Source: Candidatus Jettenia caeni
Lineage (GTDB): Bacteria; Planctomycetota; Brocadiia; Brocadiales; Brocadiaceae
NCBI GenBank assembly: GCA_000296795.1
Contig: BAFH01000002.1
Coordinates: 342,686-406,685, forward strand
Length of the DNA stretch: 64,000 bases
Direction of reading: 5' to 3'
Shown: positions 54,302 to 63,912 of the stretch, in pieces
Layout: each line of letters starts with the position of its first letter
Position numbering within the stretch: the stretch's first letter is position 1
Translations under genes and position numbers: made by a program
The notes under the pieces: model-generated
Database searches by the model: none
What the model was told of the DNA's origin: nothing
Seen by the model: the letters and a program-made list of their open reading frames with translations, nothing else

Positions 54302-55492
54302 ATGGCGGATGAACTTACGTATGCACTGATTACTCCCTACAGCCTTCTCAAAAGCCGGACTGGCGGTATTCTGGGGCGTCTACTTTCGTTAGCAAATCTT
54401 GAGCTTATCGGGGCAACAATGTTTGCGCCAAGTGATGATTTCGTCGATAAATATTGTGCAACTATTGAGGAACAGGATATCAAACAAGCATGGAAGAAAG
54501 TTATGATTAACTATATCAACAGTAACTTTCGTAAGGAAAATAAATTTGGGATTACCAACCGGACGGTATTGCTTTTCTTTAAGGGTTCCCATGCTATTGA
54601 AAAGTTAAAGGATGATGTAATCGGACCTATTACCAGTTTCCAGGGACATACCATTCGGGGCAGCTTTGGAGATTTTGTAGAAAATTCTGATGGCACCATG
54701 GAGTATTTTGAGCCGGCCGTCGTCACTTCAGCGGACCCTATTACTAACGATAAACAACTTTCCTTATTTGCCGAATATCTGCCAAAAGACGGAGGCGTTT
54801 TGGAAGATATCATTAAGTTTCCCGAAGGGGTAAAGGCAGAAACAACTTTGGTTATCCTGAAGCCGTTTGAGGAACAAAGTCCGCTACCCGGCAATATCAT
54901 CGATATGTTTTCCCGAACGGGTTTATTCATTGTTGGACTAAAGCTTTTAAGAATGAGTATTGCACAGGCTGAAGAATTTTATGGCCCTTTAATAAACATA
55001 TTTCGTGAAAAACTAAAGCCAAAACCAGAAAAAATAGCAGAAAAATTAAAAGAAAGTTTTAAATCCTGCTTCACCTTCGAAGTACCAGATGCTATTATTA
55101 AAAACCACGCAGCAGAATTATCAGAACAATTAAAAGATATGAATGCTATGCATGAATTCAATAAGATCATACAGTATATGACAGGCCTGGACCCTGAAAA
55201 GACAAGCCCGTCCGATAAGGAAAAACCAGGGACTGCGCGTTGCCTAGCCCTTTTATACCGCGGGCCGGATGCCATCCGTAAAATCAGAAATATTCTGGGG
55301 CCTACCGATTCAAAGAAAGGGGAGCCTGGTAAAGTCCGCAGAATTTACGGAGAAGATATCATGAAGAATGCTGCTCACGCCTCAGATGCTGTGGAAAATG
55401 CTGAGAGGGAACGAAAAATTATCGGATTGTGGGAGAACAAGGAGCCGTATGAGCTTAAGGAAATAATCGAAGATTATTTACGGAAAAAGTAG
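54302..55492 (+). CDS. Tandem nucleoside diphosphate kinase-like protein
   Basis: A 396-residue protein with two NDK folds. The first (residues ~1-165) has ALITPYSLLKSRTGGILGR and GHTIRGSFGDF but lacks the catalytic histidine motif, having YFEPAVVTSADP instead. The second (~185-380) has TTLVILKPFEEQ, GPDAIRKIRNILGPTDSKK and the active-site motif NAAHASDA, matching NxxH-x-SD. So only the C-terminal half should transfer phosphate among nucleotides. The ATG at 54302 is preferred to a TTG at 54284. It is followed 4 bases later by the MBL gene. Confidence 0.88.
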   Translation: MADELTYALITPYSLLKSRTGGILGRLLSLANLELIGATMFAPSDDFVDKYCATIEEQDIKQAWKKVMINYINSNFRKENKFGITNRTVLLFFKGSHAIEKLKDDVIGPITSFQGHTIRGSFGDFVENSDGTMEYFEPAVVTSADPITNDKQLSLFAEYLPKDGGVLEDIIKFPEGVKAETTLVILKPFEEQSPLPGNIIDMFSRTGLFIVGLKLLRMSIAQAEEFYGPLINIFREKLKPKPEKIAEKLKESFKSCFTFEVPDAIIKNHAAELSEQLKDMNAMHEFNKIIQYMTGLDPEKTSPSDKEKPGTARCLALLYRGPDAIRKIRNILGPTDSKKGEPGKVRRIYGEDIMKNAAHASDAVENAERERKIIGLWENKEPYELKEIIEDYLRKK

Positions 55493-55496
55493 AACT

Positions 55497-56171
55497 ATGT
55501 TTATTCACAAGATACCTGTAGGACCATTAAAGGTATGCTGTTATATTGTTGCAGGTAAAATCTCAAACGATGCAATGATCATCGACCCGGGCGCAGATGC
55601 AGAAGCTATTATTGATTTTCTGAAAAAAGGGCGCCTAACACCTAAAATTATCGTACTTACCCATGGTCATGGCGATCATATCGGCGCCAACACTGGTCTT
55701 AAAAAAGCATTTCCCGATATTCAAATTTGTATACATGAGGAAGATCAGGATATGCTCCCTTATCCGGCAAAAAACCTTTCTATCCTTTCCGCTTTTTACG
55801 GCGGCCCAACGGTACGGTCACCCCTGGCAAACCGATTACTCAGGGATGGAGATACGATCACCGTGGATGAACATATCTTTGATGTAATCCATACACCGGG
55901 GCATACCCCTGGCGGAATATGCCTCTCCAGCAAAAAGCGGGAGAACGGAAGACCTCCCATATTATTTTCCGGAGATACCCTATTTAAAGAAAGTATCGGC
56001 CGGACAGATTTTCCGGGAAGCGATCAGGAAAAACTCCTTCGCGCTATCAAGGAACGATTGTTTGTTCTGGATGAAGATACAATTGTATACCCTGGACATG
56101 GTCCATCAACAACTATTTTAGAAGAAAAGAAACATAATCCATTTGTTACCGAGGTAACTATGCATGGTTGA
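55497..56171 (+). CDS. MBL-fold hydrolase (glyoxalase II-like)
   Basis: A 224-residue metallo-beta-lactamase-fold enzyme with the zinc motif THGHGDHIG, further ligands in HTPGHTPGG and FSGDTLF, and the end YPGHGPST. Members hydrolyse thioesters such as S-lactoylglutathione or related substrates; the exact substrate is unknown. It overlaps gyrA by 8 bases, so it is co-translated with it. Confidence 0.93.
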   Translation: MFIHKIPVGPLKVCCYIVAGKISNDAMIIDPGADAEAIIDFLKKGRLTPKIIVLTHGHGDHIGANTGLKKAFPDIQICIHEEDQDMLPYPAKNLSILSAFYGGPTVRSPLANRLLRDGDTITVDEHIFDVIHTPGHTPGGICLSSKKRENGRPPILFSGDTLFKESIGRTDFPGSDQEKLLRAIKERLFVLDEDTIVYPGHGPSTTILEEKKHNPFVTEVTMHG

Positions 56172-58671
56172 AAATATAAAAGACTTATTCATTGAAGAAG
56201 AGATGAAGGATTCGTATCTGAATTATGCCATGAGCGTCATCATGAGCCGTGCACTTCCCGATGTAAGAGACGGCTTAAAGCCATCACAAAGACGCATCCT
56301 CGTTGCCATGAATGATCTTGGTTTGGGCCCTCGTTCCAAATTCAGAAAATGCGCTAAAATTGCGGGTGATACTACGGGTAATTACCATCCTCACGGCGAG
56401 CAGGTAGTCTATCCGACCCTTGTCCGTATGGCACAGGATTTTAATTACCGGTATCCTCTTATCCAGGGACAAGGAAATTTTGGTTCTATCGATGGTGATC
56501 CTCCTGCAGCTATGCGTTATACAGAGGCCCGCATGACGGAAGTCACTATGATTATTATGGAAGATCTTGAAAGAGAAACTGTTGATTACGTGCCTAATTA
56601 CGATGATACGCGGCAGGAACCGATTGTCCTTCCATCGAAATTCCCCAATCTATTGTGTAACGGCTGTTCTGGCATTGCGGTGGGCATGGCTACCAGTATC
56701 CCGCCACACAATGTACATGAAATTTGTGATGGAATTATTAAAATTATTGATAATCCTGATGTCACTATTGATGAATTAATGCATATTATCAAAGGGCCGG
56801 ATTTTCCTACAGGCGCATTGATTTGCGGTACTGAAGGTATTAAAGAAGGGTATCGGACGGGACGCGGAACGATTACGGTACGGGCACGCGTACATACAGA
56901 AACCACGAAGAGCGGGAAAAAAAGTCTTGTGGTAACCGAAATACCCTATCAATTGAACAGGGATAACATCCTGGAACGAATTGCTGACCTGGTAAAGGAA
57001 GACCAGCTTAAAGGTATCTCAGATATCCGTAACGAGAGTGACCGGGAAGGAAGCCGTCTGGTTATCGATTTAAAAAAGGGTGAGGATGAAGAAGTAGTTC
57101 TCAATCAACTTTACAAGCACACAAAACTTCAGGATAGTTTCAGCATTATTATGATTGCCCTGGTTAACAACCGGCCGGAGACGCTTAACCTAAAACAGAT
57201 GTTAGTGTACTATATTGAGCATCGGAAGGTTGTTATTATACGCAGGACTCAATATTTACTGGCAAAAGCACAAGCGAGAGCTCATATCCTGGAAGGATTG
57301 AGGATCGCACTCCAAAACATTGATAAAGTTATCCAGTTAATCAAGACCTCCAGCTCTGTCGATCATGCACGACAGGAACTTATCAGTCAATTTTCCCTTT
57401 CCGAGGTTCAAGCGAATGCTATTCTGGATATGAAACTTCAAAGATTAACCGGTTTGGAGCAAGAGAAGATTGAGGAAGAGTATAAAAAACTGTGCGCCGA
57501 TATTAAAGAATACGAGGCCATTCTTGCCAACGAAAAATTAGTATTGGCTATTATCAAAAAAGATATTGAAGAAGTTAAAGAGCGTTTTGGCGATAAGCGA
57601 CGCACAGAAATTGTTAATGCAATTACCGAACTCAATCTGGAAGATCTTATCGCGGAGGAGAATGTCGCCGTTATCATTACCCATGAAGGGTATATTAAAC
57701 GGCTGCCACTTACCTCATACCGGAAACAACATCGCGGCGGTAAAGGCGTTACCGGCGCCGAAATGAAAGAAGGAGATTTCATAGAACATCTGTTTGTAGC
57801 ATCAACGCATGATTATATCCTGTTTTTTACTGACCAGGGCAGGGTTTACTGGCAAAAGGTTTACGATATTCCGCAAATGGGCAGGACATCAAAAGGGCGG
57901 GCGCTCATTAATTTGTTAGAACTGAAAGAAGACGAGAATGTAACCTCTCTCATTCCGGTACGGGATTTTGATGAACGGCAGTTGGTTATGGCAACCAGCA
58001 ATGGCATTATTAAAAAGACGCCGTTGTGCGCTTATGGCAATCCGAAAAAGGGTGGTATTATTGCCATTACCCTCGACGAAGGGGATAAATTAATCTGTGT
58101 TAAATTAACCAACGGTAAACAAGATATTATTCTGGGCACAGAACAAGGAAAAGCCGTGCGTTTCTCCGAAACAGATGTAAGAACTATGGGGCGTGTAACT
58201 CATGGCGTAAAGGGAATAACGCTCAAGGACAGTGATAAGGTCCGGGGTATGGTAATTGTAGATGAAAACGCTTCCCTGCTGACCGTTTGCGAGCACGGCT
58301 TCGGAAAACGTACCGATTTCGGAGAGTATTCGGCTCACCATCGGGGTGGTCAAGGCGTTATTAATATTAAAACCACCGATAGAAACGGAAAGGTTGTGGC
58401 GCTGCTTGATGTCAGGGATGAGGATGAATTGATAATGATAACTGCAAAAGGTATGGTTATCCGTACATCGGTAAATACTGTTCGTGCCATAGGAAGAAAT
58501 ACCCAAGGGGTAAAACTCTTCTCTGTAGTAGAAGGTGATAAACTCGTTTCCGTTGCCCGCGTTGTCCCGGAAGAGGCAACTTCTGAAGGCGGTATAGAAG
58601 AACCATTGGCAGGAGAAATTACCAATAAAGAGATGACGGAAGAAAGCTCCCAGGAAGAAACGGAAGAGTAA
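56164..58671 (+). CDS. gyrA: DNA gyrase subunit A
   Basis: An 835-residue type II topoisomerase subunit. The breakage-reunion domain has NYAMSVIMSRALPDVRDGLKPSQRR and the catalytic Tyr in AAMRYTEARMT. The C-terminal beta-pinwheel begins after about residue 500 and contains the GyrA box as HRGGKG (KQHRGGKGVTGAEMKEGD), which supports gyrase rather than topoisomerase IV. It ends in an acidic tail. gyrB is not in the window. Confidence 0.96.
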   Translation: MVENIKDLFIEEEMKDSYLNYAMSVIMSRALPDVRDGLKPSQRRILVAMNDLGLGPRSKFRKCAKIAGDTTGNYHPHGEQVVYPTLVRMAQDFNYRYPLIQGQGNFGSIDGDPPAAMRYTEARMTEVTMIIMEDLERETVDYVPNYDDTRQEPIVLPSKFPNLLCNGCSGIAVGMATSIPPHNVHEICDGIIKIIDNPDVTIDELMHIIKGPDFPTGALICGTEGIKEGYRTGRGTITVRARVHTETTKSGKKSLVVTEIPYQLNRDNILERIADLVKEDQLKGISDIRNESDREGSRLVIDLKKGEDEEVVLNQLYKHTKLQDSFSIIMIALVNNRPETLNLKQMLVYYIEHRKVVIIRRTQYLLAKAQARAHILEGLRIALQNIDKVIQLIKTSSSVDHARQELISQFSLSEVQANAILDMKLQRLTGLEQEKIEEEYKKLCADIKEYEAILANEKLVLAIIKKDIEEVKERFGDKRRTEIVNAITELNLEDLIAEENVAVIITHEGYIKRLPLTSYRKQHRGGKGVTGAEMKEGDFIEHLFVASTHDYILFFTDQGRVYWQKVYDIPQMGRTSKGRALINLLELKEDENVTSLIPVRDFDERQLVMATSNGIIKKTPLCAYGNPKKGGIIAITLDEGDKLICVKLTNGKQDIILGTEQGKAVRFSETDVRTMGRVTHGVKGITLKDSDKVRGMVIVDENASLLTVCEHGFGKRTDFGEYSAHHRGGQGVINIKTTDRNGKVVALLDVRDEDELIMITAKGMVIRTSVNTVRAIGRNTQGVKLFSVVEGDKLVSVARVVPEEATSEGGIEEPLAGEITNKEMTEESSQEETEE

Positions 58672-58852
58672 CAGAATAAACAAAACGAAAGAAACATGGT
58701 AATTGCTTAAAAATAAGGTGTAAATGATAGTAAGTAATACGGGGCAAGCATATTCGTACCTGTTTTTGCAAATACTTCTTCCCTTCTCTTCTCATACGTA
58801 ATAATCTCAAGAAAACACTTCATTCCAATTTATGACAACCTGTTAACTCAAT

Positions 58853-59356
58853 ATGATACATAAATATCGGATATACAACATATTCTATTTAGCTTTTCTG
58901 CTATTCCTGCCTTCAGGGGTTGGAATTGGAGAAATATTAGAGAATAAAGATAAGATACACGCGCACATGTTATGGCACTATATAACCAGAGAAAAACCAT
59001 ACAAAAATTACCCTGCCTGGCCTGGCAAAGAAGGTTTTTATGAAAGTACCATGCCGCCGGGTAATATCCTTAAATTATATATAAATGAACTTGCCCTTGA
59101 CACGGTTCTCCACAAGAAGGGAGTGTTTCCAGACGGCGCACTCTTAATTAAAGAGAACTATACGGATAATGGAGAGCTGTTTTTAATTACGGTGATGTAT
59201 AAAGCAAAAGGATTCAACCCTGCAGGACATAACTGGTACTGGGTAAAGTACAAACCGGATGGAGAAGCGCGTCTGGAAGGCAAGGTTGATGTATGTATCA
59301 GTTGCCATGTAGGGGTAGCAGGAAACGACTATGCATTTACCGGTAGTATAAAGTAA
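58853..59356 (+). CDS. Cytochrome P460-like c-type haem protein
   Basis: A 167-residue exported protein: signal segment to about residue 26 (FYLAFLLFLPSGVGIG), then the P460 core (WPGKEGFYESTMPPGNILKLYINELAL, FPDGALLIKENY, HNWYWVKYKPDG) and one haem-binding CISCH near the C-terminus followed by GNDYAFTGSIK. Related proteins oxidise hydroxylamine or bind NO in ammonia oxidisers, methanotrophs and anammox bacteria. Whether this one is catalytic (a crosslinked lysine) or a cytochrome c'-beta-type NO binder cannot be read here. Confidence 0.9.
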   Translation: MIHKYRIYNIFYLAFLLFLPSGVGIGEILENKDKIHAHMLWHYITREKPYKNYPAWPGKEGFYESTMPPGNILKLYINELALDTVLHKKGVFPDGALLIKENYTDNGELFLITVMYKAKGFNPAGHNWYWVKYKPDGEARLEGKVDVCISCHVGVAGNDYAFTGSIK

Positions 59357-59583
59357 ATAAAACCAGCACTATTTCATCAGAGTTTCAATAAGAGAGACCA
59401 TAGGGTGCTACCTTCCAAATCCTGCTACGGCTGATTTATCATAAACCAATAAGTATAAGCTCGCGCTATCCAAAAAGTTCAAATAGTAGCTGTTATTGTG
59501 AGAGTGTTACCCGAAGCAATCTTTTTTGTTGACATCTCTAAACCATTAAATTATATTTTATATTAATTAACAATCATTTTTCT

Positions 59584-59596
59584 TTATAATTTATAA
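59584..59596 (+). promoter_or_regulatory. PerR/Fur-box-like palindrome and promoter of the regulator gene
   Basis: TTATAATTTATAA overlaps a TATAAT -10 element just upstream of the Fur-family gene, suggesting self-repression. It is close to the PerR box TTATAATnATTATAA. Confidence 0.5.
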
Positions 59597-59600
59597 TACT

Positions 59601-60017
59601 ATGGAATCTGTAGAAAAATTAACTCATGTATTACGAAATAACGGTATGAAAATCACCCCACAACGGCTGATGATTTTTAAAATTTTAGAGAATAACACTT
59701 CTCATCCATCTGCCGAAGAAGTTTTTAAAAGGGTAAAGAAGATCTATCCTGCCGTATCATTTACCACAATCTATAAGACCTTAGAAACCTTAAGAGATCT
59801 CGGTGAGGTTAAAGAGCTTATTATCGATGAAGACCGTAAACACTATGACCCCAACACGAACTCTCACCATCACTTCATCTGCTCTACCTGTAAAAAGATA
59901 CTTGACATCTTTGAAGATTTCTCTTCACATATTAAATTACCTGATTCTCTCAAAAGTGATTACACGGTTTTTGGATTTCAGATATCCTTCTACGGTATCT
60001 GCAAAGAGTGCGGTTAA
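59601..60017 (+). CDS. Fur-family regulator, PerR-like
   Basis: A 138-residue metal-dependent repressor. The winged helix has KITPQRLMIFKILENN and SFTTIYKTLETLRDLGEV. The metal region has HYDPNTNSHHHFICSTCKKI, and the structural zinc site is completed by CKEC at the end. HYDPNTxxHHHFxC is the pattern common in PerR-type peroxide sensors rather than Fur or Zur. It is a single gene with a likely operator on its own promoter. Confidence 0.93.
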   Translation: MESVEKLTHVLRNNGMKITPQRLMIFKILENNTSHPSAEEVFKRVKKIYPAVSFTTIYKTLETLRDLGEVKELIIDEDRKHYDPNTNSHHHFICSTCKKILDIFEDFSSHIKLPDSLKSDYTVFGFQISFYGICKECG

Positions 60018-60171
60018 AAAACTTGCACGGCAAGGCAGTCTAAAGAACAAAATTCCGAAGGCTGTTATCATTCCTACATACCCTTATTTTGCGCCATATT
60101 TTAACTATAGATAACTTTATGAGAATTATGGTATATTTTGGTTTACTGTTGAGGAATTTCAATTTCGTTCC

Positions 60172-60642
60172 GTAGGGCAAGGGGCTAAAGCCCATATGCA
60201 TCAAGTTATCGTTTAATCAAGGGTGGCACGGACAAACTTTGTTTGTCCGTGTGTTCTATTCCCTATCAACGCTGGCATTTGAAGCAAGCACGGACAAACA
60301 AAGTTTGTCCGTGCCACCCTGAAAACCGCTTACATAAAATGAAAATTCCTATACAATCAAGCTAAGCTTTAGTTGCTTGTTGGCTTGTTCCCAAACTCTT
60401 CCCCATTTACATGAGAACATAGTTTGGGAACATACTTGTACGGAAAACTCTGTTTTCCGAATTCAGAAGTACCTGATCGGATGATTCCTCAGGAGGGACA
60501 GGGTTGAAACCTATTCTTACTCGAAACAGAGTTTCGAGGCAATTGCGTTCCCAAACACAGAGTTTGGGAACGAGTTACACATGAAGCTCATGGGCACAGA
60601 AATCCTTAGCTTGATGCATATGGGCTAAAGTCTTGCCCTATG
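60172..60642. repeat. Nested inverted-repeat element
   Basis: The outer ends are inverted copies of the GGGCAAG...GGCTAAAGCCCATATGCATCAAG repeat (60172-60204 and 60609-60642). Inside is a perfect 32-bp inverted pair beginning AGGGTGGCACGGACAAAC (60220-60251 and 60289-60320), each arm itself palindromic. Further hairpins follow: GTTCCCAAAC/GTTTGGGAAC twice, GAAAACTCTGTTTTC and CGAAACAGAGTTTCG. There is no ORF. It looks like a MITE-type or composite repeat cluster. Confidence 0.75.
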
Positions 60643-61339
60643 AGGCATGAATAAGGGCTTGAAATAAGGATGCATGACATGGATTTTCTATCATACGTTC
60701 AGGATGCCATTGAACCCCTAAAAGGAATGGATAATCATCTGCCCATTCAACAGCTTCTATAATACTATCAACAGCATGGGCTGCATCTTTTAAACCATTA
60801 CCCAATCTTTTAATAGCCTGATGGTGTATGCTGTTAGTCTCAATAGAGCCTGATCCGATAATGCTGTAAAGGAGAGAATCCTTCTCTACCATTACAGAGT
60901 GAGTATAACTCTTGTTGTGCGGGTCATTATGAAGGATTGAGGATTTATATTCTGAAGGTATATCCTGTATAAGAGAGCCACCTAAGACAACATTTACCAG
61001 TTGAACACCATAACATATAGCCAGAATAGGCTTTTTCATTTCAAGGGCTGTTTGTAACAGAACGAAATCGGAAGCATCTTTATCAGAATGGACACATACA
61101 GTTTTTGCATGTCTTTTTTCCTCATAGCGTTCGGACGGAACGTCGTTTCCACCGGTGAGAAGCAGGCCATCAATCCTTCCCAGAAAGGACTCTACATCGC
61201 GTTTATCCTTAATTACGGGTAGTAGGAAAGGGATTCCGCCAGCCCCAATGATGGCTTCACTGTAATCTCTATACAAAAAAGAATAGGGTAACCTGCCTTC
61301 CTCTTCGTAATCGCAATTTATACCAATAACTGGCTTCAT
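60638..61339 (-). CDS. Class I glutamine amidotransferase, gamma-glutamyl-GABA hydrolase-like (peptidase C26)
   Basis: A 233-residue enzyme of the PuuD type that hydrolyses gamma-glutamyl amides. It starts MKPVIGINCDY, has LLLTGGNDV, the nucleophile Cys in ILAICYGVQLVNVVLGG, and the His-Glu pair in LGVQWHPE. The triad is complete. In anammox and other bacteria without a Puu pathway the substrate is open. Its stop codon TAG lies inside the end of the adjacent dispersed repeat, so the last residues may have been altered. Confidence 0.92.
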   Translation of the reverse strand: MKPVIGINCDYEEEGRLPYSFLYRDYSEAIIGAGGIPFLLPVIKDKRDVESFLGRIDGLLLTGGNDVPSERYEEKRHAKTVCVHSDKDASDFVLLQTALEMKKPILAICYGVQLVNVVLGGSLIQDIPSEYKSSILHNDPHNKSYTHSVMVEKDSLLYSIIGSGSIETNSIHHQAIKRLGNGLKDAAHAVDSIIEAVEWADDYPFLLGVQWHPERMIENPCHASLFQALIHAS

Positions 61340-61431
61340 ATTTTAACCCCATATTTCACCGGTAAAAGATTTTATTTTTAAACTTTTTATTTATCTGTGT
61401 AATCTGTGAAACCTGCGGTTTCAAATATCTT

Positions 61432-62766
61432 TTATAAAATATACCGGCTCAAATCTTCGTCTTTCGCTATGGCTTGTAATTTATTCTCCACGTACTTCGC
61501 ATCAATAATAATCTCTGCGCCATTCATATCCGGCGCATCGAAAGAAGCATCTTCCACCAGTTTCTCCATAACGGTATGTAATCTTCGCGCGCCAATATTC
61601 TGAGTACGCCTGTTAACCTGCACAGCAATATTGGCAATAGCTTCAACAGCATCATTTTCAAATCGTATCTTAATTCCTTCCGTCTCAAGAAGCGCCTTAT
61701 ATTGTTTAATTAAGGCATTTTTTGGTTCGGTTAAGATACGCAAAAATTCTTCTTTTCCGAGATCCTCTAACTCCACGCGAATGGGAAAACGTCCCTGAAG
61801 TTCGGGTATTAAATCTGAAGGTTTGGAGACATGAAATGCGCCTGCTGCAATAAAGAGAATGCGATCCGTTTTAACGATCCCGTATCTCGTGTTTACCGTT
61901 GTGCCGTCTACTATCGGCAATAAATCTCTTTGCACACCCTGCCGGGACACATCGGGACCATGAGTAGATTCACGTCCTGCAATCTTATCAATTTCATCAA
62001 TAAAGATAATGCCAAACAATTCGGTTCTCCGGATTGCCTCCTGCATAACCTTTTCCTTATCGATAAGCTTCTCAGCCTCCTCTTGTATCAAGATCCTTCT
62101 TGCTTCGGGCACGGAGACCTTTCGCATTTGCGCGCGCGGAGGAACCATTTTTTCCAGCATATTCTGGAAGTCCATTCCTATCTCTTCTACCCCTGCCACA
62201 AAACCCTGAAGTACATAGGGTTTTTCGTGAATAGTTAATTCCACGGTACGATTTGAAAGCTCACCATCCTGTAATTTTTTCCGGAATTTTTCCCGCGTAC
62301 TGAGACGCTGTTCTTCAGCTTCAGTAGCAGGCTGCTCGGTATTTTTCGGTAAAGGGGGCAAGAGTAAATCGAGGAGCCTTTCCTCTGCCATCCTTTCTGC
62401 TTTTTCCTGGACACCTTGTATCATTTCCGCCTTGACCATATTCACACCGATCTCGGTAATATCACGTATCATAGACTCCACGTCCCGTCCGTGGTAACCA
62501 ACCTCAGTATATTTTGAGGCCTCCACTTTAAGAAAGGGGGCTTTGACAAGGGCAGCCATGCGTCTGGCAATCTCTGTCTTCCCTACACCGGTAGGACCGA
62601 TCATAATGATATTCTTCGGCAATACCTCTTCTCGTAATTCATCAGCAAGTTGATGCCTGCGCCATCGGTTACGAATAGCAATTGCCACCGCGCGTTTGGC
62701 ATTTTTCTGACCGATAATATATTTATCAAGAGCTTCTACGATCTTACGGGGTGTCAGTTTATCCAC
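61432..62766 (-). CDS. hslU: HslU ATPase subunit of the HslUV protease
   Basis: A 444-residue AAA+ unfoldase. It has the N-terminal [34 protein letters not shown], Walker [10 protein letters not shown], the pore motif [11 protein letters not shown] (GYVG-type loop), Walker B FIDEIDKI, sensor region [25 protein letters not shown] and the C-terminal DLSRYIL tail that docks into HslV. Its start overlaps the hslV stop by one base. Confidence 0.98.
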   Translation of the reverse strand: MDKLTPRKIVEALDKYIIGQKNAKRAVAIAIRNRWRRHQLADELREEVLPKNIIMIGPTGVGKTEIARRMAALVKAPFLKVEASKYTEVGYHGRDVESMIRDITEIGVNMVKAEMIQGVQEKAERMAEERLLDLLLPPLPKNTEQPATEAEEQRLSTREKFRKKLQDGELSNRTVELTIHEKPYVLQGFVAGVEEIGMDFQNMLEKMVPPRAQMRKVSVPEARRILIQEEAEKLIDKEKVMQEAIRRTELFGIIFIDEIDKIAGRESTHGPDVSRQGVQRDLLPIVDGTTVNTRYGIVKTDRILFIAAGAFHVSKPSDLIPELQGRFPIRVELEDLGKEEFLRILTEPKNALIKQYKALLETEGIKIRFENDAVEAIANIAVQVNRRTQNIGARRLHTVMEKLVEDASFDAPDMNGAEIIIDAKYVENKLQAIAKDEDLSRYIL

Positions 62767-63305
62767 TACTTGATCTCCTCTACCTTGATATTTTTATTGG
62801 TATAGATACAAATGTCTGCTGCAATGTTGAGGGATTCTTCCACAACCTCTTTTGCTGTTAACGACGAGTGTTTTATCAATGCCCTGGCTGCTGCAATCGC
62901 GTATGAGCCGCCAGAACCGATACCAATGATACCATCATCTGGCTCGATTACATCACCGCCGCCAGATATTAAAAAGGAGTAATTTTTATCTACGACAACA
63001 AGCAGAGACTCCAATCGCCTCAAAATTTTATCCGTTCTCCACTCTTTCGCCAGTTCATGAGCGCTGCGCAGGACATTCCCCTGGTACTGTTCAAGCTTGG
63101 CATCAAACCTTTCCATAAGGGCAAAAGCATCCGCTGATGAACCGGCAAATCCAACAATGACCTTATCGTGATAGAGCTTGCGAATCTTTTTCGCGTCTTT
63201 TTTAACTACCGCAGCGTTCATGGTAACCTGACCATCGCCGCCAATAGCAACATGTCCATTCTTCCGAACTGCTAAAATTGTTGTAGATATAATGGTAGGT
63301 TTCAT
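62766..63305 (-). CDS. hslV: HslV peptidase subunit
   Basis: A 179-residue threonine peptidase. The mature enzyme should begin at the Thr-Thr of [21 protein letters not shown] after the propeptide MKPTIIS. Other blocks are [22 protein letters not shown] and [21 protein letters not shown] lies upstream of the ATG, and TATACT at 63324-63329 (reverse strand) is a likely -10. Confidence 0.98.
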   Translation of the reverse strand: MKPTIISTTILAVRKNGHVAIGGDGQVTMNAAVVKKDAKKIRKLYHDKVIVGFAGSSADAFALMERFDAKLEQYQGNVLRSAHELAKEWRTDKILRRLESLLVVVDKNYSFLISGGGDVIEPDDGIIGIGSGGSYAIAAARALIKHSSLTAKEVVEESLNIAADICIYTNKNIKVEEIK

Positions 63306-63404
63306 AATACGAGCCCCTTTTTTAGTATAGAATATTTCAGATGATGAACATAAATGTTATCAATTTGCTTAGGAGTTAGCAAGGCTTTTCTCATTTCTTA
63401 CTGT

Positions 63405-63432
63405 TTGACAAACAAGGGATTAAGCGTATAAT
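63405..63432 (+). promoter_or_regulatory. Sigma-70 promoter of the CBS gene
   Basis: Consensus TTGACA (63405-63410), a 16-base spacer and consensus TATAAT (63427-63432), 73 bases before the start at 63505. Confidence 0.85.
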
Positions 63433-63504
63433 AAACTTAAATTTCTCCGCATGTTAAGGAATAATCTGAAGGTAAATAAAAACCTAATTAAGGGAGGTTA
63501 TATC

Positions 63505-63912
63505 ATGATAAAGAAGACAGCCAAAGATATTATGAATAAAATTGTTACTGCAGCAAAAAAGAAAACGATTGGCAGAGATCTGGCTGTAAAATTATTATCG
63601 GGTATGTATAGTGGTTTACCTGTTGTGGACGATAACGGAAAGGTCATTGGGATAGTCAGTGAATTTGATCTTTTAAAGGTCATAAAAAATGGGAAGGCTT
63701 TGGAACAAGTAACGGCAGAGGAAATCATGTCAAAAAACCCTATATGCGTTTCTGAAAATACCTCAGTCGATGAGATTATAGACCTCATGACAAAACATAA
63801 TATTATTCGTATCCCTATTATAAGAAACGATGTTCTGGTGGGAGTCGTATCAAGATGTGACATCCTCAGCAGCATTGTGGAACCTGAATTTGTCACGGTT
63901 TTTGCCGATTAA
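63505..63912 (+). CDS. Two-CBS-domain protein
   Basis: A 135-residue protein consisting of a CBS pair: MIKKTAKDIMNKIVTAAKK... SGLPVVDDNGKVIGIVSEFDLLK, then AEEIMSKNPICVSENTSVDEIIDLM... IRIPIIRNDVLVGVVSRCDIL. Such pairs bind adenine nucleotides and regulate partners. No partner is adjacent. AGGGAGGT precedes the ATG at 63505; the longer frame from 63451 has no ribosome site. Confidence 0.93.
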   Translation: MIKKTAKDIMNKIVTAAKKKTIGRDLAVKLLSGMYSGLPVVDDNGKVIGIVSEFDLLKVIKNGKALEQVTAEEIMSKNPICVSENTSVDEIIDLMTKHNIIRIPIIRNDVLVGVVSRCDILSSIVEPEFVTVFAD

